The notes beneath the pieces were generated by a model, which was given only the letters and a program-made list of their open reading frames with translations, was not told the DNA's origin and did no database searches. A stretch of 64,000 nt of DNA from Tubulanus polymorphus (lineage: Eukaryota; Nemertea; Palaeonemertea; Tubulaniformes; Tubulanidae), in contig NC_134035.1 of NCBI RefSeq assembly GCF_964204645.1, positions 13,311,951 to 13,375,950 of the forward strand, read 5' to 3'. Positions 1 through 29,215 of the stretch are shown piece by piece (the stretch's first letter is position 1; each line of letters starts with the position of its first letter). A program made the position numbers and the translations under genes.

Positions 1-352
1 CTAACCATGCTGTTGGTTTTTAGCAGTTTAAACCTACCAACTTTTGAGCAGCGGTAGTTTTAGTCCAAAGGGCTTCACAATTTTCTACAAGTTATTTCAA
101 AATAACCAGTGGAGAACTGAAAATTGACTTCTTAAACTTGCAACTATTTCCATTATCCACTGAACCACTTTTGAACAAATAGTAATTGGGTTTAAGTTAA
201 AACTATTCAAAACCTGGACCAATTGCTAAGGCAAGGTTTGGAGTCTATTTTGGTTCAATAACCGGCCTAACGAGTTAAAGCGAGTAAAGTTCATGACAGC
301 GAATCTGTTTATTTAGAAAAATCATGTTTATATTTTCTCTATTTCCTTGTAG

Positions 353-1725
353 GAATTCATTTGAATGTAATCGAAGGAAGCGATGACCCGGAACGCGAAT
401 CTTATGACAACATCGTTGCAATCGATGACGTCATCAGAACGGTGTTCTCAATGAAACATAAGACGACCGTGTCGTGTTTGATTGGTAACGCCGGAGCCGG
501 TGGGGCGATGATGGCCGCCGCTACCGATTTCGTTTTTGCTCATAAGGTACGAGTCTTCCTAAGAGGGTTATATGTGCCCCTAGCCCGGGTTCAAACTCTC
601 TCGGTTAAGATTTGAGTCTTCTATTCAAAACGTTGACTAATTTAACCAAGTATGTTGACCAAGTTGTATAACCTGGTTATACCTGTTATCCTCGACCTAG
701 TTATTCGTGACCTAGTTATTTACGACCTAATTATACGTGACCTCGTTGTCTATAACCTAATTATTTATTCATTGCATCGATAGCAAACTCCATGAATGAA
801 TGATTTATTTACTTGTACAAGATTATAAACAATCAATTCTTTGGATATAATTTCATAGATAAATAGGTACATGTATAAGAAGGACAACCCCAAGCCCTAG
901 GGGCTGAGCCACCATCATCAATGATTCATTGAAATACTGTTTATGCTTCTCTTATTTCAGGGAGTTGTTTTGACGCCTACGTATAAAGCGATGTACCTTT
1001 ACGGATCGGAATACTGGACGTACTTCCTGCCGCAGAGGGTCGGTTACGACACGGCGCTGTCTTTGACAAACGACACGAAATCGATGATGGCTTCAACTGC
1101 TCAACGTATTGGACTAGTCGATCAGATCATCGGACGGTATGAGTACCCCCAACCAACTCATCTCTTACTCTCTCCGTCTTCTTTACCTTTCCCATTCTCC
1201 CCTCCTCAGCTGAATCTGCCTCTCACTCCATCTTCCCCAGCCTCCCACCCTATCCCATTCCCCTCCCCACTCTCAACCCTCCCGATCCATCCACTCGCTG
1301 TCGCTACCAATTGCTTTCGTCGCTTCTCTTTTAGCACTTGCTTTATATTCATCCAGGTCCACTTTCCAATATACCCCCCCCCATCCTTAATTTCATCCAC
1401 ACAATTTTCTTTTTATGCATTCTGATGACTTTCATGAAAGAAATGATAACCGCAAGCAGGTACTGAAAATGTATTCCACAAAATTCACGCCCGTATTTTT
1501 GTTTTTAACAGGAATCGACCGGAAGCGTTGGGAAATTTACACGATCGAGTCCTGAATTTGTTACAATCGGAAAAATGTCAAACGAAACGTGAAGAGAAAC
1601 GCAATAGAACTCACGAATGGTATCAGATGTTAGAGGAACATCGAACCGAAGAATTGAGCAAAATGCAGAAATGTTTCAGTAGCGAGGATTATCACGAGGC
1701 CAGGAGAAAATTCGTCTATCACTGA
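353..1725 (+). CDS. HypX/HoxX-like protein, C-terminal enoyl-CoA hydratase-type part (5' partial gene)
   Basis: Three exons are read as 353-546, 961-1136 and 1512-1725 (stop TGA). Entry into the first is phase 1, the next junction is phase 0 and the last phase 2, all with GT/AG borders. The roughly 194 visible residues begin GIHLNVIEG. They contain the crotonase oxyanion-hole segment GNAGAGGAMMAAATD, then YLYGSEYWTYFLPQRVG and IGLVDQIIG, and end in DYHEARRKFVYH. This order and the ending are characteristic of bacterial HypX/HoxX rather than of ordinary enoyl-CoA hydratases. Bacterial HypX joins an N-terminal formyl-transferase half to a C-terminal crotonase half and makes CO from a formyl donor for [NiFe]-hydrogenase maturation. 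The formyl-transferase half should lie upstream, outside the window. Animals have no such hydrogenase, so the role here is unknown. Bases 1-352 are intron. The spliced structure argues against bacterial contamination. Confidence 0.85.
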
Positions 1726-1829
1726 ACGGCATAGACACAGACTGTTCACCTAATACCACGAGGCCTGAACGACGTTTACACAGACTGTTAAACCCACTAC
1801 CACGTCCGGCTTTAACTCTCTAGGACTCG

Positions 1830-1975
1830 ATCCACAGTTCTGAGTTAACTCGGAGCCGAATCTTAACTCACCGTGGATCTGGGTCCCGGTGGAACAGGGT
1901 TCGTAACTGTGGTGGAACTTGAACCAGCGTGCACTGAATCCTGAACTGTGGAACTGGGTCCAGAGTGTTATTGAA
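1830..1975. repeat. Degenerate copy of the AACTGTGGAACTGG element family in a 3' UTR
   Basis: This stretch carries TCCACAGTTCTGAGTTAACT near its left end and GAACTGTGGAACTGGGTCC near its right end. These match the inverted ends of the element at 41448-41560 and 55375-55495. It lies downstream of the HypX-like stop codon and so is probably transcribed as 3' UTR. It is a decayed copy; exact borders are uncertain. Confidence 0.5.
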
Positions 1976-2019
1976 CTAAGTCGGGAACCAACGAGAACCG
2001 GGTGTATTGGGTTCGATAC

Positions 2020-2222
2020 TTTATTTAGTTTTCTAAAATTCATTGATCATTCTATATGATTTATACGTACGATGCGGTGTATTGAAAAACCAACCAACCC
2101 AAACAGGGACTCGTAGAATCAACAAGGAGAGAATTTTGCAAAGGGGGCTCAATTCCAAACAATTTGTAAAAAGGTTGCAGCACACCGATGACGTCATATC
2201 ATTTTGTATCGTGTACAATAAA
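2020..2222. terminator. Convergent poly(A) signals of the HypX-like gene and GPCR copy A
   Basis: AATAAA stands on the plus strand at 2217-2222, about 490 bases past the HypX-like stop. AATAAA stands on the minus strand at 2020-2025, about 265 bases past the GPCR stop at 2288. If both are used, the two converging 3' UTRs overlap by roughly 200 bases. The hexamers are seen; their use is inferred. Confidence 0.5.
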
Positions 2223-2287
2223 GATTTGAATGTAAATAGAAAATTAGTTCACTTTTTAGTTCAGCAGTCGCGTCATGTATCGCATTT

Positions 2288-3340
2288 CTAAGATGTTTTG
2301 CGTGACCAGCATTTCATCCATGTTACAATAAAAGCGGCTTCCGAACGGAATTTCCTATTTGTAAAACAATAAACACTGAAATTAGCGCAAGAATCAAACA
2401 TTGACATCAACAGCGACACCTTTCTCATAATCATGTTGCTAGGTCCAGTGAAAATGTTTAATTCCAATCGATCCAAACAACCAGGAAATTCACAGATAAT
2501 ATAAACCACAACAACTGCTGAAACCATCCGCAATATTCCTGCATCTTTTCCCTGAACAGCAGAGCCGACTATTAGCGACTTACGGCGGTTTTTGGTCCAT
2601 GTATAAACAGCAAATAGGACGATGTTAACAATCAAAAGAAATGCGATCGGTAGATAAATGATACCAAACGCGATAAGATCATGGTGTTTAATGTAACCTC
2701 GCAGAAAGTGGGTTCCAGTCGGAAGATAGGTAATGTCTGTGTACTCCTCAAAGTACATGGTGTAAGTATATTGACCTGGTTTCAAACAGGGCCATCTCGT
2801 TAAACCCGGTATCCTGCGAGGAATTATGAAATCATAGTAAAACAAAATTGCCAAAAACAACAGCGTAAAGCAGACGAAATTAATAGTCAAAGGTCTCCAG
2901 AAGCGTCTATACGTTAATGGGAAAATTATAACTAAAATTCTCTCTAAACTCACAACAACGACGAGCCAGTTTCTGACAAACTGTGACGGATACAGTCCCA
3001 TATAGGCGACAGTAATAAACCACCAACCAAAATGCCAGTCGTCATAACGAAAAACCAAGTCTCCCAGATTACTGTAAATGAAATACGTTCTCAGCGGGTA
3101 CATGATAAAAGATGATAAACTGAACGCAAGATCAGAAACCGCTAAAAGACAAATTGTGTGATAACAACTACTATTGCGTAGTCTGCGTATAATGATAATA
3201 GTCAGAATATTCAACACAATACCACAAACAGTAACAGGACCCATTCCTGTCATATAGATGTAAACACTGAACTGATAGTTCCATCTTATTGTCTGAGAGC
3301 AATGATACGTCGCGGTCGGACGAGAACCGTTCACTGCCAT
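2288..3340 (-). CDS. Rhodopsin-class GPCR, peptide-receptor-like, copy A (intronless)
   Basis: A single uninterrupted frame of 350 residues starts MAVNGSRP, with an N-glycosylation site (NGS) at residues 4-6. Seven hydrophobic segments are visible. Recognisable landmarks are GIVLNIL in TM1, LAVSDLAFSL in TM2, NWLVVVVSLERILVIIFPL at the end of TM3 (ERI in place of DRY), CEFPG in TM6 and DSCANFSVY in TM7 (in place of NPxxY). This set resembles the FMRFamide-receptor-like GPCRs expanded in many invertebrates. The usual cysteine before TM3 is not apparent, while the second extracellular loop keeps WPCLKPG. The C-terminal tail is very short and ends SRKTS. It is one of three tandem copies on this strand, with copy B at 4803-5870 the closest relative. 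The ligand cannot be told; chemosensory or neuropeptide use are both possible. The start is supported by the shared MAVNGSRP start of copy B. Confidence 0.85.
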   Translation of the reverse strand: MAVNGSRPTATYHCSQTIRWNYQFSVYIYMTGMGPVTVCGIVLNILTIIIIRRLRNSSCYHTICLLAVSDLAFSLSSFIMYPLRTYFIYSNLGDLVFRYDDWHFGWWFITVAYMGLYPSQFVRNWLVVVVSLERILVIIFPLTYRRFWRPLTINFVCFTLLFLAILFYYDFIIPRRIPGLTRWPCLKPGQYTYTMYFEEYTDITYLPTGTHFLRGYIKHHDLIAFGIIYLPIAFLLIVNIVLFAVYTWTKNRRKSLIVGSAVQGKDAGILRMVSAVVVVYIICEFPGCLDRLELNIFTGPSNMIMRKVSLLMSMFDSCANFSVYCFTNRKFRSEAAFIVTWMKCWSRKTS

Positions 3341-3694
3341 TGTTCACACTCTCAGTAACCACGAGTCATACACTGCTTTCCACAAAGTTAACATAATATT
3401 AACATTTGGCGGCACAAATAATTTCATCCTTTCTATTCTTCAGAAACTTCCTGACTAAATCCAAACTTCTGTTGTGTGTCGGATTATTCTTCATTGATTA
3501 AGCGAGTGTAAAGCAGCATGGCCTAATTTCATTGGACACATTCGTAGAATCTAGTTTATTCTATCGTTTTTACAATAGCCGGTCATATTTCATTCGATGA
3601 AAACTAAATTTAGAAAATCGTGTATTTTAGCAGTGAAATTCTGTTGAAATATGAAATGACTTTGTGCACGAATTTTGCATTGTGTTGAATCTGA

Positions 3695-3836
3695 ACCGTC
3701 AAGTGCTGCCCCTTTATCGTTGACGGCGAATCTGCGAACTAACTTTAATACTCGCTTGCCACATGAGGAATATTGTGCTGCACATTAGTTCACATGTTCG
3801 CCGCTATTTATACTTATAGGGGTAGCACCTGACGGT
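3695..3836. mobile_element. MITE-like element, ACCGTCAAGTGCTG family, copy 1
   Basis: The left end reads ACCGTCAAGTGCTGCCCC and the right end is its near inverse, GGGGTAGCACCTGACGGT. The 142-bp body contains no coding. A second copy lies at 27493-27640 with the same ends and a related middle (GCGAACTAACT and TTAGTTCAC). It sits upstream of GPCR copy A. I could not define a target-site duplication. Confidence 0.7.
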
Positions 3837-4089
3837 CTATATTTGGCACGCCTTATATGTCCTTGCTTGCCACGAGCGGAATCACCGATTGCCACAGTCG
3901 ACTGCGGCTGGAGTCCCGTTGACTATAGAATGATTAACATGAGCCTTCGAAATATCGGCAATTCAATTAAATTGTATCAGATGGCGGTGCAACTAAAATG
4001 TGTGCAGGCTGCTAAACACTGGAACACTGATGATATGTAACGTCATGTGGCCCCACGTAGGGATTGGTCGAGCAATCGCCCCCGGGTCG

Positions 4090-4799
4090 TTATCGAATTT
4101 TCAAAATGTGTTTTATCCTTGTAAGAACAACGGCGGCTTCAAAACGAAATCTTTTATTCGTCAAACAATAAACGGTAAAATTCACACAAGAATCAAACAT
4201 TGACATCAACAGTGACACTTTCCTCACAATCATTTTATTTCGGGTTTTGAAAATGAAACGGAAAATATTCATAGGCATTCGATCAAAACAACCCGGCAAT
4301 TCGCAGATAATATAAACCACAACAACTGCTGAAACCATCTTCAATATTCCTGCATCTTTACTCCGAGCAACAGAGCCACCTATTAGTGATTTACGGCTTT
4401 TTTTGTCCATGTATAAACAGCAAATAGAACAGCGTTTACAACTAATAGAAATGTGATTGACAAGAAAACGATACCAAACGAGACTCGATCGTTGTGGTCA
4501 ATGTTACCGTTCAAAAAGTGGTAGTCACCGAAAAGACGAGTCGTGTCCGTATACCTCTTAAAACAAACTGTATAAATAAACAGGGCCATCTCGTTAAACC
4601 CGTTATCCTGCGAGGAATTATGAAATCAAAGTAAAGTAAAATTGCCATCGAAAGCAGCATAAAACAGAGTAAATCAATAGTTAAAGGTCTCCAGAAGCGT
4701 TTACAATTTAATGGGAAAATTATAACTAAAATTCTCTCTAAACTCACAACAACGACGAGCCAGTTTCTGACGAACTGTGACGGATACAGTCCTATTAAG
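4090..4799 (-). pseudogene. Truncated, frameshifted GPCR copy
   Basis: Homology to the flanking receptors runs from GLYPSQFVRNW (just before TM3) to the C-terminus (KHILKIR and stop), but everything before TM3 is missing. The coding is broken twice. Near 4575-4590 about 16 bases present in the intact copies are absent (in the loop that reads WPCLKPGQYTYT in copy A). Near 4400, within the lysine codons after YTWTK, a further shift occurs. The left edge of the homology abuts the 3' end of copy B directly (around 4800), so a tandem duplication with deletion, or unequal crossing-over, probably removed its promoter and first third. It should not make a receptor. Confidence 0.88.
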
Positions 4800-4802
4800 G
4801 TA

Positions 4803-5870
4803 TCATGGTATCGCATTTCTAAGATGTTTTGCGTGACAGCGGAATTTGATCCATGTTACAATAAAAGCGGCTTCCGAACGGAATTTCCTATTTGTAAAAC
4901 AATAAACACTGAAATTAGCGCAAGAATCAAACATTGACATCAACAGCGACACCTTTCTCATAATCATGTTGCTAGGTCCAGTGAAAATGTTTAATTCCAA
5001 TCGATCCAAACAACCAGGCAATTCACAGATAATATAAACCACAACAACTGCTGAAACCATCCGCAATATTCCTGCATCTTTAGTCTGGGCAGCAGAGCCA
5101 CCTATTAGGGATTTACGGTGTTTTTTGGTCCATGTATAAACAGCAAATAGAAGAGCGTTTGCAACTAATAGAAATGTGATTGGCAGATACACAATACCAA
5201 ACGAGATTAGATCGTTGTGGGTTATGTAACCATCGAAAAAGTGGGCGGCAGTGTATAGATATGTGATATCTGTATACTTCACGAAGGAAGTGGTATAAGT
5301 ATACTGACCTGGCTTCAAACAGGGCCATCTCGTTAAACCCGGGAACCTGCGAGGAATTATGAAATCATAGTAAAATAAAATTGCCAAAAACAACAGCGTA
5401 AAGCAGACTAAATTGATAGTTAATGGTCTCCAGAAGCGTCTATACGTTAATGGGAAAATTATAACTAAAATTCTCTCTAAACTCACAACAACGACGAGCC
5501 AGTTCCTGACAAACTGTGACGGATACAGTCCTATAAAGCCTACATATATAAACCACCAGCCAAAATGCCAGTCATCATAACGAAAAACCAAGTCTCCCAG
5601 ATTACTGTAGATAAAATACGTTCTCAGCGGATACATGATAAAAGATGATAAACTGAACGCAAGATCAGAAACCGCTAAACGACAAATTGTGTGATAGCAA
5701 CTATTGTGCAGTCTGATTATAATGATAATAGTCAGTATATTCAATAGAATACCACAAACAGTAACAGGACCCATTCCTGTCATATAGATGTAAACACTGA
5801 ACTGATACTCCCATCTTATTGTCTGAGAGCAATGATACGCAACGGTCGGACGAGATCCGTTCACTGCCAT
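4803..5870 (-). CDS. Rhodopsin-class GPCR, peptide-receptor-like, copy B (intronless)
   Basis: A 355-residue frame closely matches copy A throughout: MAVNGSRPTVAYHC at the start, LAVSDLAFSL, NWLVVVVSLERILVIIFPL, a CELPGCLDRLE segment in TM6 and NFSVYCFTNRKFRS at the end of TM7. The sequence upstream of the start (CACTCTCAGTTACCACGAG on the plus strand) also resembles that of copy A, so the duplication included the proximal promoter. The tail differs. A net two-base difference from copy A near the 3' end moves the frame past the stop used in copy A and adds KHLRNAIP. The stop TGA lies in the junction with the pseudogene at 4803-4805. Divergence between A and B is concentrated in the second extracellular loop, where ligand contacts often lie. 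Confidence 0.85.
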   Translation of the reverse strand: MAVNGSRPTVAYHCSQTIRWEYQFSVYIYMTGMGPVTVCGILLNILTIIIIIRLHNSCYHTICRLAVSDLAFSLSSFIMYPLRTYFIYSNLGDLVFRYDDWHFGWWFIYVGFIGLYPSQFVRNWLVVVVSLERILVIIFPLTYRRFWRPLTINLVCFTLLFLAILFYYDFIIPRRFPGLTRWPCLKPGQYTYTTSFVKYTDITYLYTAAHFFDGYITHNDLISFGIVYLPITFLLVANALLFAVYTWTKKHRKSLIGGSAAQTKDAGILRMVSAVVVVYIICELPGCLDRLELNIFTGPSNMIMRKVSLLMSMFDSCANFSVYCFTNRKFRSEAAFIVTWIKFRCHAKHLRNAIP

Positions 5871-6536
5871 TGTTCACACTCTCAGTTACCACGAGTCATA
5901 CACGACAGTACCCTGCTTTTACATAGTTAACACAATTACATTCAGCGACAAAACCATTTCATCCTATTTAATTCTGCAGAAACTTCCTGACTAAATTCAC
6001 ACTTCTGTGGTCTGGTGATTCTACTTTCACTGATAAATTGAGTGTAATAACCAGAGTAGGCCTGATGTAATTTCATTGGACACATTTTCATTGAAATCAG
6101 ATTACCTTTACCGGTCTCACAGTGTAGCTGATAGATATTTCACTCGGCGGTGATATTAGAAAATCAAGAATTAACAGCGATGAAATTCTGTTGAAACATT
6201 TAGAATGGTTTAATCTCCAATCAGCATCTTAGTGAGTTAGTGAGTTAAGGATGCTTGCTGTACCTTATTAGTACCGAGAGACAAGGGGGTACGGCCGGCT
6301 TTACTGGCAGCTAACAGGGTGTGGGCAACACATCAATGGCCATGGTCCGGTCGTGAAATTAATTTCTATTTATCAGGTTATGTTGGATTTTTCTCCATAA
6401 GATTTTATTACTTCTGCAGTAGATTCCGGGTTAGTTGTTTATTTCTGATTTGGTTCCACGAATGAGAATCGAACCGCTAGAACTGAGAGATGAATAAAAC
6501 ACAAACTAACACAAATCAGTAATGAAACGGCTTTTC

Positions 6537-6542
6537 TTTATT
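6537..6542 (-). terminator. Poly(A) signal of the TRPC gene
   Basis: AATAAA on the minus strand about 315 bases past the TRPC stop codon; the first canonical hexamer I noticed downstream. It places the minisatellite at 6598-6814 inside the 3' UTR. Confidence 0.55.
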
Positions 6543-6597
6543 TCTATAAACAATGTTTCTAAGTGAAGTTATAGGAAATTGATACATGTTTCCGATG

Positions 6598-6814
6598 ACT
6601 CGGTATCAGAGCGATGATACTCGGTATCAGAGCGATGATACCGAGTATCAGAGAGCGATGATACCGAGTATCAGAGAGCGATGATACCGAGTATCAGAGA
6701 GCGATGATACCGAGTATCAGAGAGCGATGATACCGAGTATCAGAGAGCGATGATACCGAGTATCAGAGAGCGATGATACCGAGTATCAGAGAGCGATGAT
6801 ACCGAGTATCAGAC
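6598..6814. repeat. 23-bp hairpin-forming minisatellite in the TRPC 3' UTR
   Basis: About nine tandem units of GAGCGATGATACCGAGTATC plus AGA. Each unit contains GATAC-CGA-GTATC, a 5-bp inverted repeat around a 3-base centre. The array lies between the TRPC stop codon (6856) and the minus-strand AATAAA at 6537-6542, so it should be present in the mRNA as a row of small hairpins. Confidence 0.9.
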
Positions 6815-6855
6815 ATGACATGTTATCAACTATATAAAGAGGTATATATTTGTAT

Positions 6856-26356
<19,501 letters not shown>

Positions 26357-26900
26357 CGTTCAGGCATTTCTATCGTCAAAATCTATCGATAAAACTATAA
26401 TTCCGTAGTTTTCATCCGATCCAAACTGGATCACTACACCACATCTTAGTTTAAATTCTCATTAAATCCGTAACGAACCGATGTATTCTGACGAATCCTA
26501 ATTAGCTAGGCATACATATATAGGTATGGAATTATTAAAAAAGAACTATAGCAACTGTCGTCGCTATCAGTTACCATATCAACTCACGCACGATATAAAT
26601 CCACTTTGACGGTTACGGCTTGACTGGGAGACTGCATTTTATAGATTGTTTGAATGTTTCGTTGTTTTAGAAATCGGAATTTATCAAAGTGCGCGGAGTC
26701 GACGATATGACACTGACAGACGGCGCACTAGAAACACAGATGTGTGTGTAACTGATGCACGAGGAGGACTAGGATTTCACCGCCACTAGTCCGGCGGCAT
26801 CGCTCGCACCTACAACCGATAACGGCTGCGATCATATCACGCGCGCGCGCTCTCTCTCTCTCTCTCGCCCTAAAAACTTATCAATCATTGGCGATTGATA
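26357..26900 (-). promoter_or_regulatory. Probable 5' UTR/promoter region of TRPC exon 1A
   Basis: Upstream of the exon 1A ATG on the minus strand. It includes a (CT)n/(GC)n tract at 26838-26868 (GCGCGCGCGC then TCTCTC). No clear TATA box can be tied to a start site. The assignment rests on position alone. Confidence 0.35.
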
Positions 26901-27492
26901 TGATAAACCGTTTTGAATCATGATTCAGTGATATCACGATATCCGCGTGATGAATGTAAAATCATAAAATTGTTGAAAGACTAGAAAAGTTCATTCAAAA
27001 TGCTGGAAATTATTCGGGTGCCGGTTCCTATTCGGTCATTTTTTGACTGAAGAAATCGTGTTTAAGATATGTCGACTAAGATGCATGCTATGATGACCCA
27101 ACGTCGCTCTATTTGTCCCGGACGGAATTGGCGTGGTACCCCTCGAATTTACCGCTCGTGACTAGACCACGAGTAGTCATTATAATTCAAATTCGTTTTT
27201 ACGAATAGGCGTGGAACCATCTGTCGGAATGAATATCGAAGTAGCCATTGATTTTTGAATATATATATATTAAAGTACATGTACTTTTATATGCGAACCC
27301 CGGGACGATTTGAACGAATCATTATCATTAAATACTGGGTTCGAACCTGGGACACCTCTGAAGATCAAGACCACTCCTATACATCCTCTATTCATCATCA
27401 GGACCACTCGATGTCAGTTATTAATCGGTTCGAACCTGGGACACTCTCTACATTGGTTGTCTGGCCCGCTCAAATTCTATTATTATCATATT
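26901..27492. other. Intergenic DNA with tRNA T-arm-like fragments
   Basis: No gene seen. On the minus strand CCCAGGTTCGAACC occurs near 27335-27352 and again near 27427-27443, about 90 bases apart, resembling a tRNA T-arm/B-box. I find no matching A-box or cloverleaf, so a short SINE remnant or chance is as likely as anything else. Confidence 0.35.
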
Positions 27493-27640
27493 TACCGTCA
27501 AGTGCTGTCTCTATATATAGCAATAGCGGCGAATTGGCGAACTAACTGGTATGCACAATAATCCTACTGTGGCATGCGGGCCGAAAATTAGTTCACAGTT
27601 TCACCGCTAGCGTTGTGTATAGGGGCAGCACTTGACGGTT
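27493..27640. mobile_element. MITE-like element, ACCGTCAAGTGCTG family, copy 2
   Basis: Left ACCGTCAAGTGCTGTCTCTA and right GGGGCAGCACTTGACGGT are inverted repeats; the interior shares GCGAACTAACT and TTAGTTCAC with copy 1 at 3695-3836. Confidence 0.72.
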
Positions 27641-28574
27641 GAAATTACACGTCCGATATTCTTACCGCGGCATGCGAGTAATGCAGCGTCTTACAAACTG
27701 TCCCCAATGATCGAGATCCTTAATCTGTATCGAATATCTTCTGGAATGAGTTTACAGCCACTAAAAGTGATCCCTCACGTGCCAAAGTAAGAATCAATGA
27801 ACAAATACAGTCCCCGGAGGTCCCGGGTTCGAATCTAGAGTTGTTAATAGGAATATTTATTTTTATATATGTAGTACCCGGGATACTGGATGATCTAAGT
27901 TACAGTTCACCCCCAAACTTCAAATACGAGCCCCTGTGATGTCAAGTTATTTGGCAAGTGTAAATTATCTCAGCTGTTTTTGCAACACGTACTACGAAAT
28001 GAAATCTAGTTATAAACCTTCAAAGTACTTATTTGTCTTCCAGCGTTTATTGATTCTTGGACTGAAATTACGTTGTTAAGTCAAAGGAAACTGGTATCAA
28101 CTTAAACCAAATGCAAATCGAATTTTCAATTGAGTTAACATCGATCAAAGTGCGCCCTTTTTTGGATGAGTCTTCAAAATCGAACTCCACCCCCGGTTTC
28201 GGGCCCAGTTTGAGATCGATACCAATCTATAAAACCGCTTTTCCTACCCTTCTATTCCATCGTCCATTAAATTTCTTCGTTATCGATTTTGAAATTCGTC
28301 TAGCATTATTAACAGACGACCATACGTGTTGTAGATGTTCACGTGGCTGCCCGTCAGCCCTATTGGATTCATCGTTGCACCGTCGCTGTGAAGTGACGTT
28401 ATTCCTGATAAACAACCACGCTCCGTCGTCCCACCCGAATAGTGATGACGTCATTGTACGCGTGCCGGGGCGCTTTGTACCAGTGAACGAATTCTGAAAT
28501 GTGACATTTACAAACTTGATAGATGATTAATTTTAATTGTTGGGTCAAACTTAAGCAAGAACCGCGCTATATAC
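27641..28574. other. Intergenic DNA, no gene recognised
   Basis: A 128-codon open frame at 28111-28497 (+) and an overlapping 75-codon frame on the other strand look like neither a known family nor an exon with good splice sites. GC content is somewhat higher around 28200-28490 than in the flanks, so a decayed exon or mobile element is possible. Nothing else stands out. Confidence 0.4.
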
Positions 28575-28642
28575 GTGGAACCTCGTTACAGCGAACTTCC
28601 AAGGGACCAGAAAATATGTTCGTTATAACTGATAGTTCTTTA

Positions 28643-28818
28643 TACAGCGGAACCTCGTTACGACGAACTTCAGGAGACCAGAAAATATGTTCGTTATAAC
28701 CGTTATCCAGTATCGATTAATCCAAATTAATTACATTTTCTTTCTTGGGACGAAATTCTATATTTGTTATGATGAATCGTTGTATGAATCGAGTTCGTTA
28801 TAACGAGGTTACACAGTA
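28643..28818. mobile_element. pogo/Tigger-type MITE
   Basis: The left end TACAGCGGAACCTCGTTACG and the right end CGTTATAACGAGGTTACACAGTA are inverted repeats of the type seen in pogo-like elements (CAG...GAACCTCG...TATAACGA), flanked by TA. The 176-bp unit has no coding. A partial copy of its left end is repeated just upstream at 28575-28640. Confidence 0.8.
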
Positions 28819-29123
28819 TTCAATTTGAGATATAGGGGCACGTAGGACCCACGGGCTCGAGAACAGGACACAGGACTCTGAGTTGGGCTTGTCCTGTGAC
28901 CTCCCCTATTGAACCTGGATCCAGCCCTACAATATTGAGTTATATCTTCAACCATAGTGCCAGCATTTGTGTTCATATCAAATCCGGAAACTTTAGAACT
29001 GAGACCGGCTGTGAAAATAAATTCACTATGAATTTTCAATGTTATTATTCTTTTTATAACCGTTAAAGTTTATGAATTTTGAAAAAATGAATGTAACTGA
29101 ATTTTCTTACAGTTTACCATTGT

Positions 29124-29125
<2 letters not shown>

Positions 29126-29215
<90 letters not shown>
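29126..29215. repeat. (CAG)n microsatellite, about 30 units
   Basis: An uninterrupted CAG run of about 90 bases. I see no exon structure around it, so a polyglutamine tract is not supported. It lies between the TRPC and LIM genes. Confidence 0.95.

Noticed and set aside
27335-27443. tRNA gene
   Set aside because: Only a T-arm-like GGTTCGAA motif is present; no acceptor stem, A-box or anticodon arm could be found at the right distances.
28111-28497. 128-codon open frame
   Set aside because: No recognised domain, no splice or poly(A) support, and an overlapping open frame on the other strand; composition alone does not make it a gene.
29126-29215. Polyglutamine-coding exon
   Set aside because: The CAG run is not within an open frame with usable splice sites on either strand.
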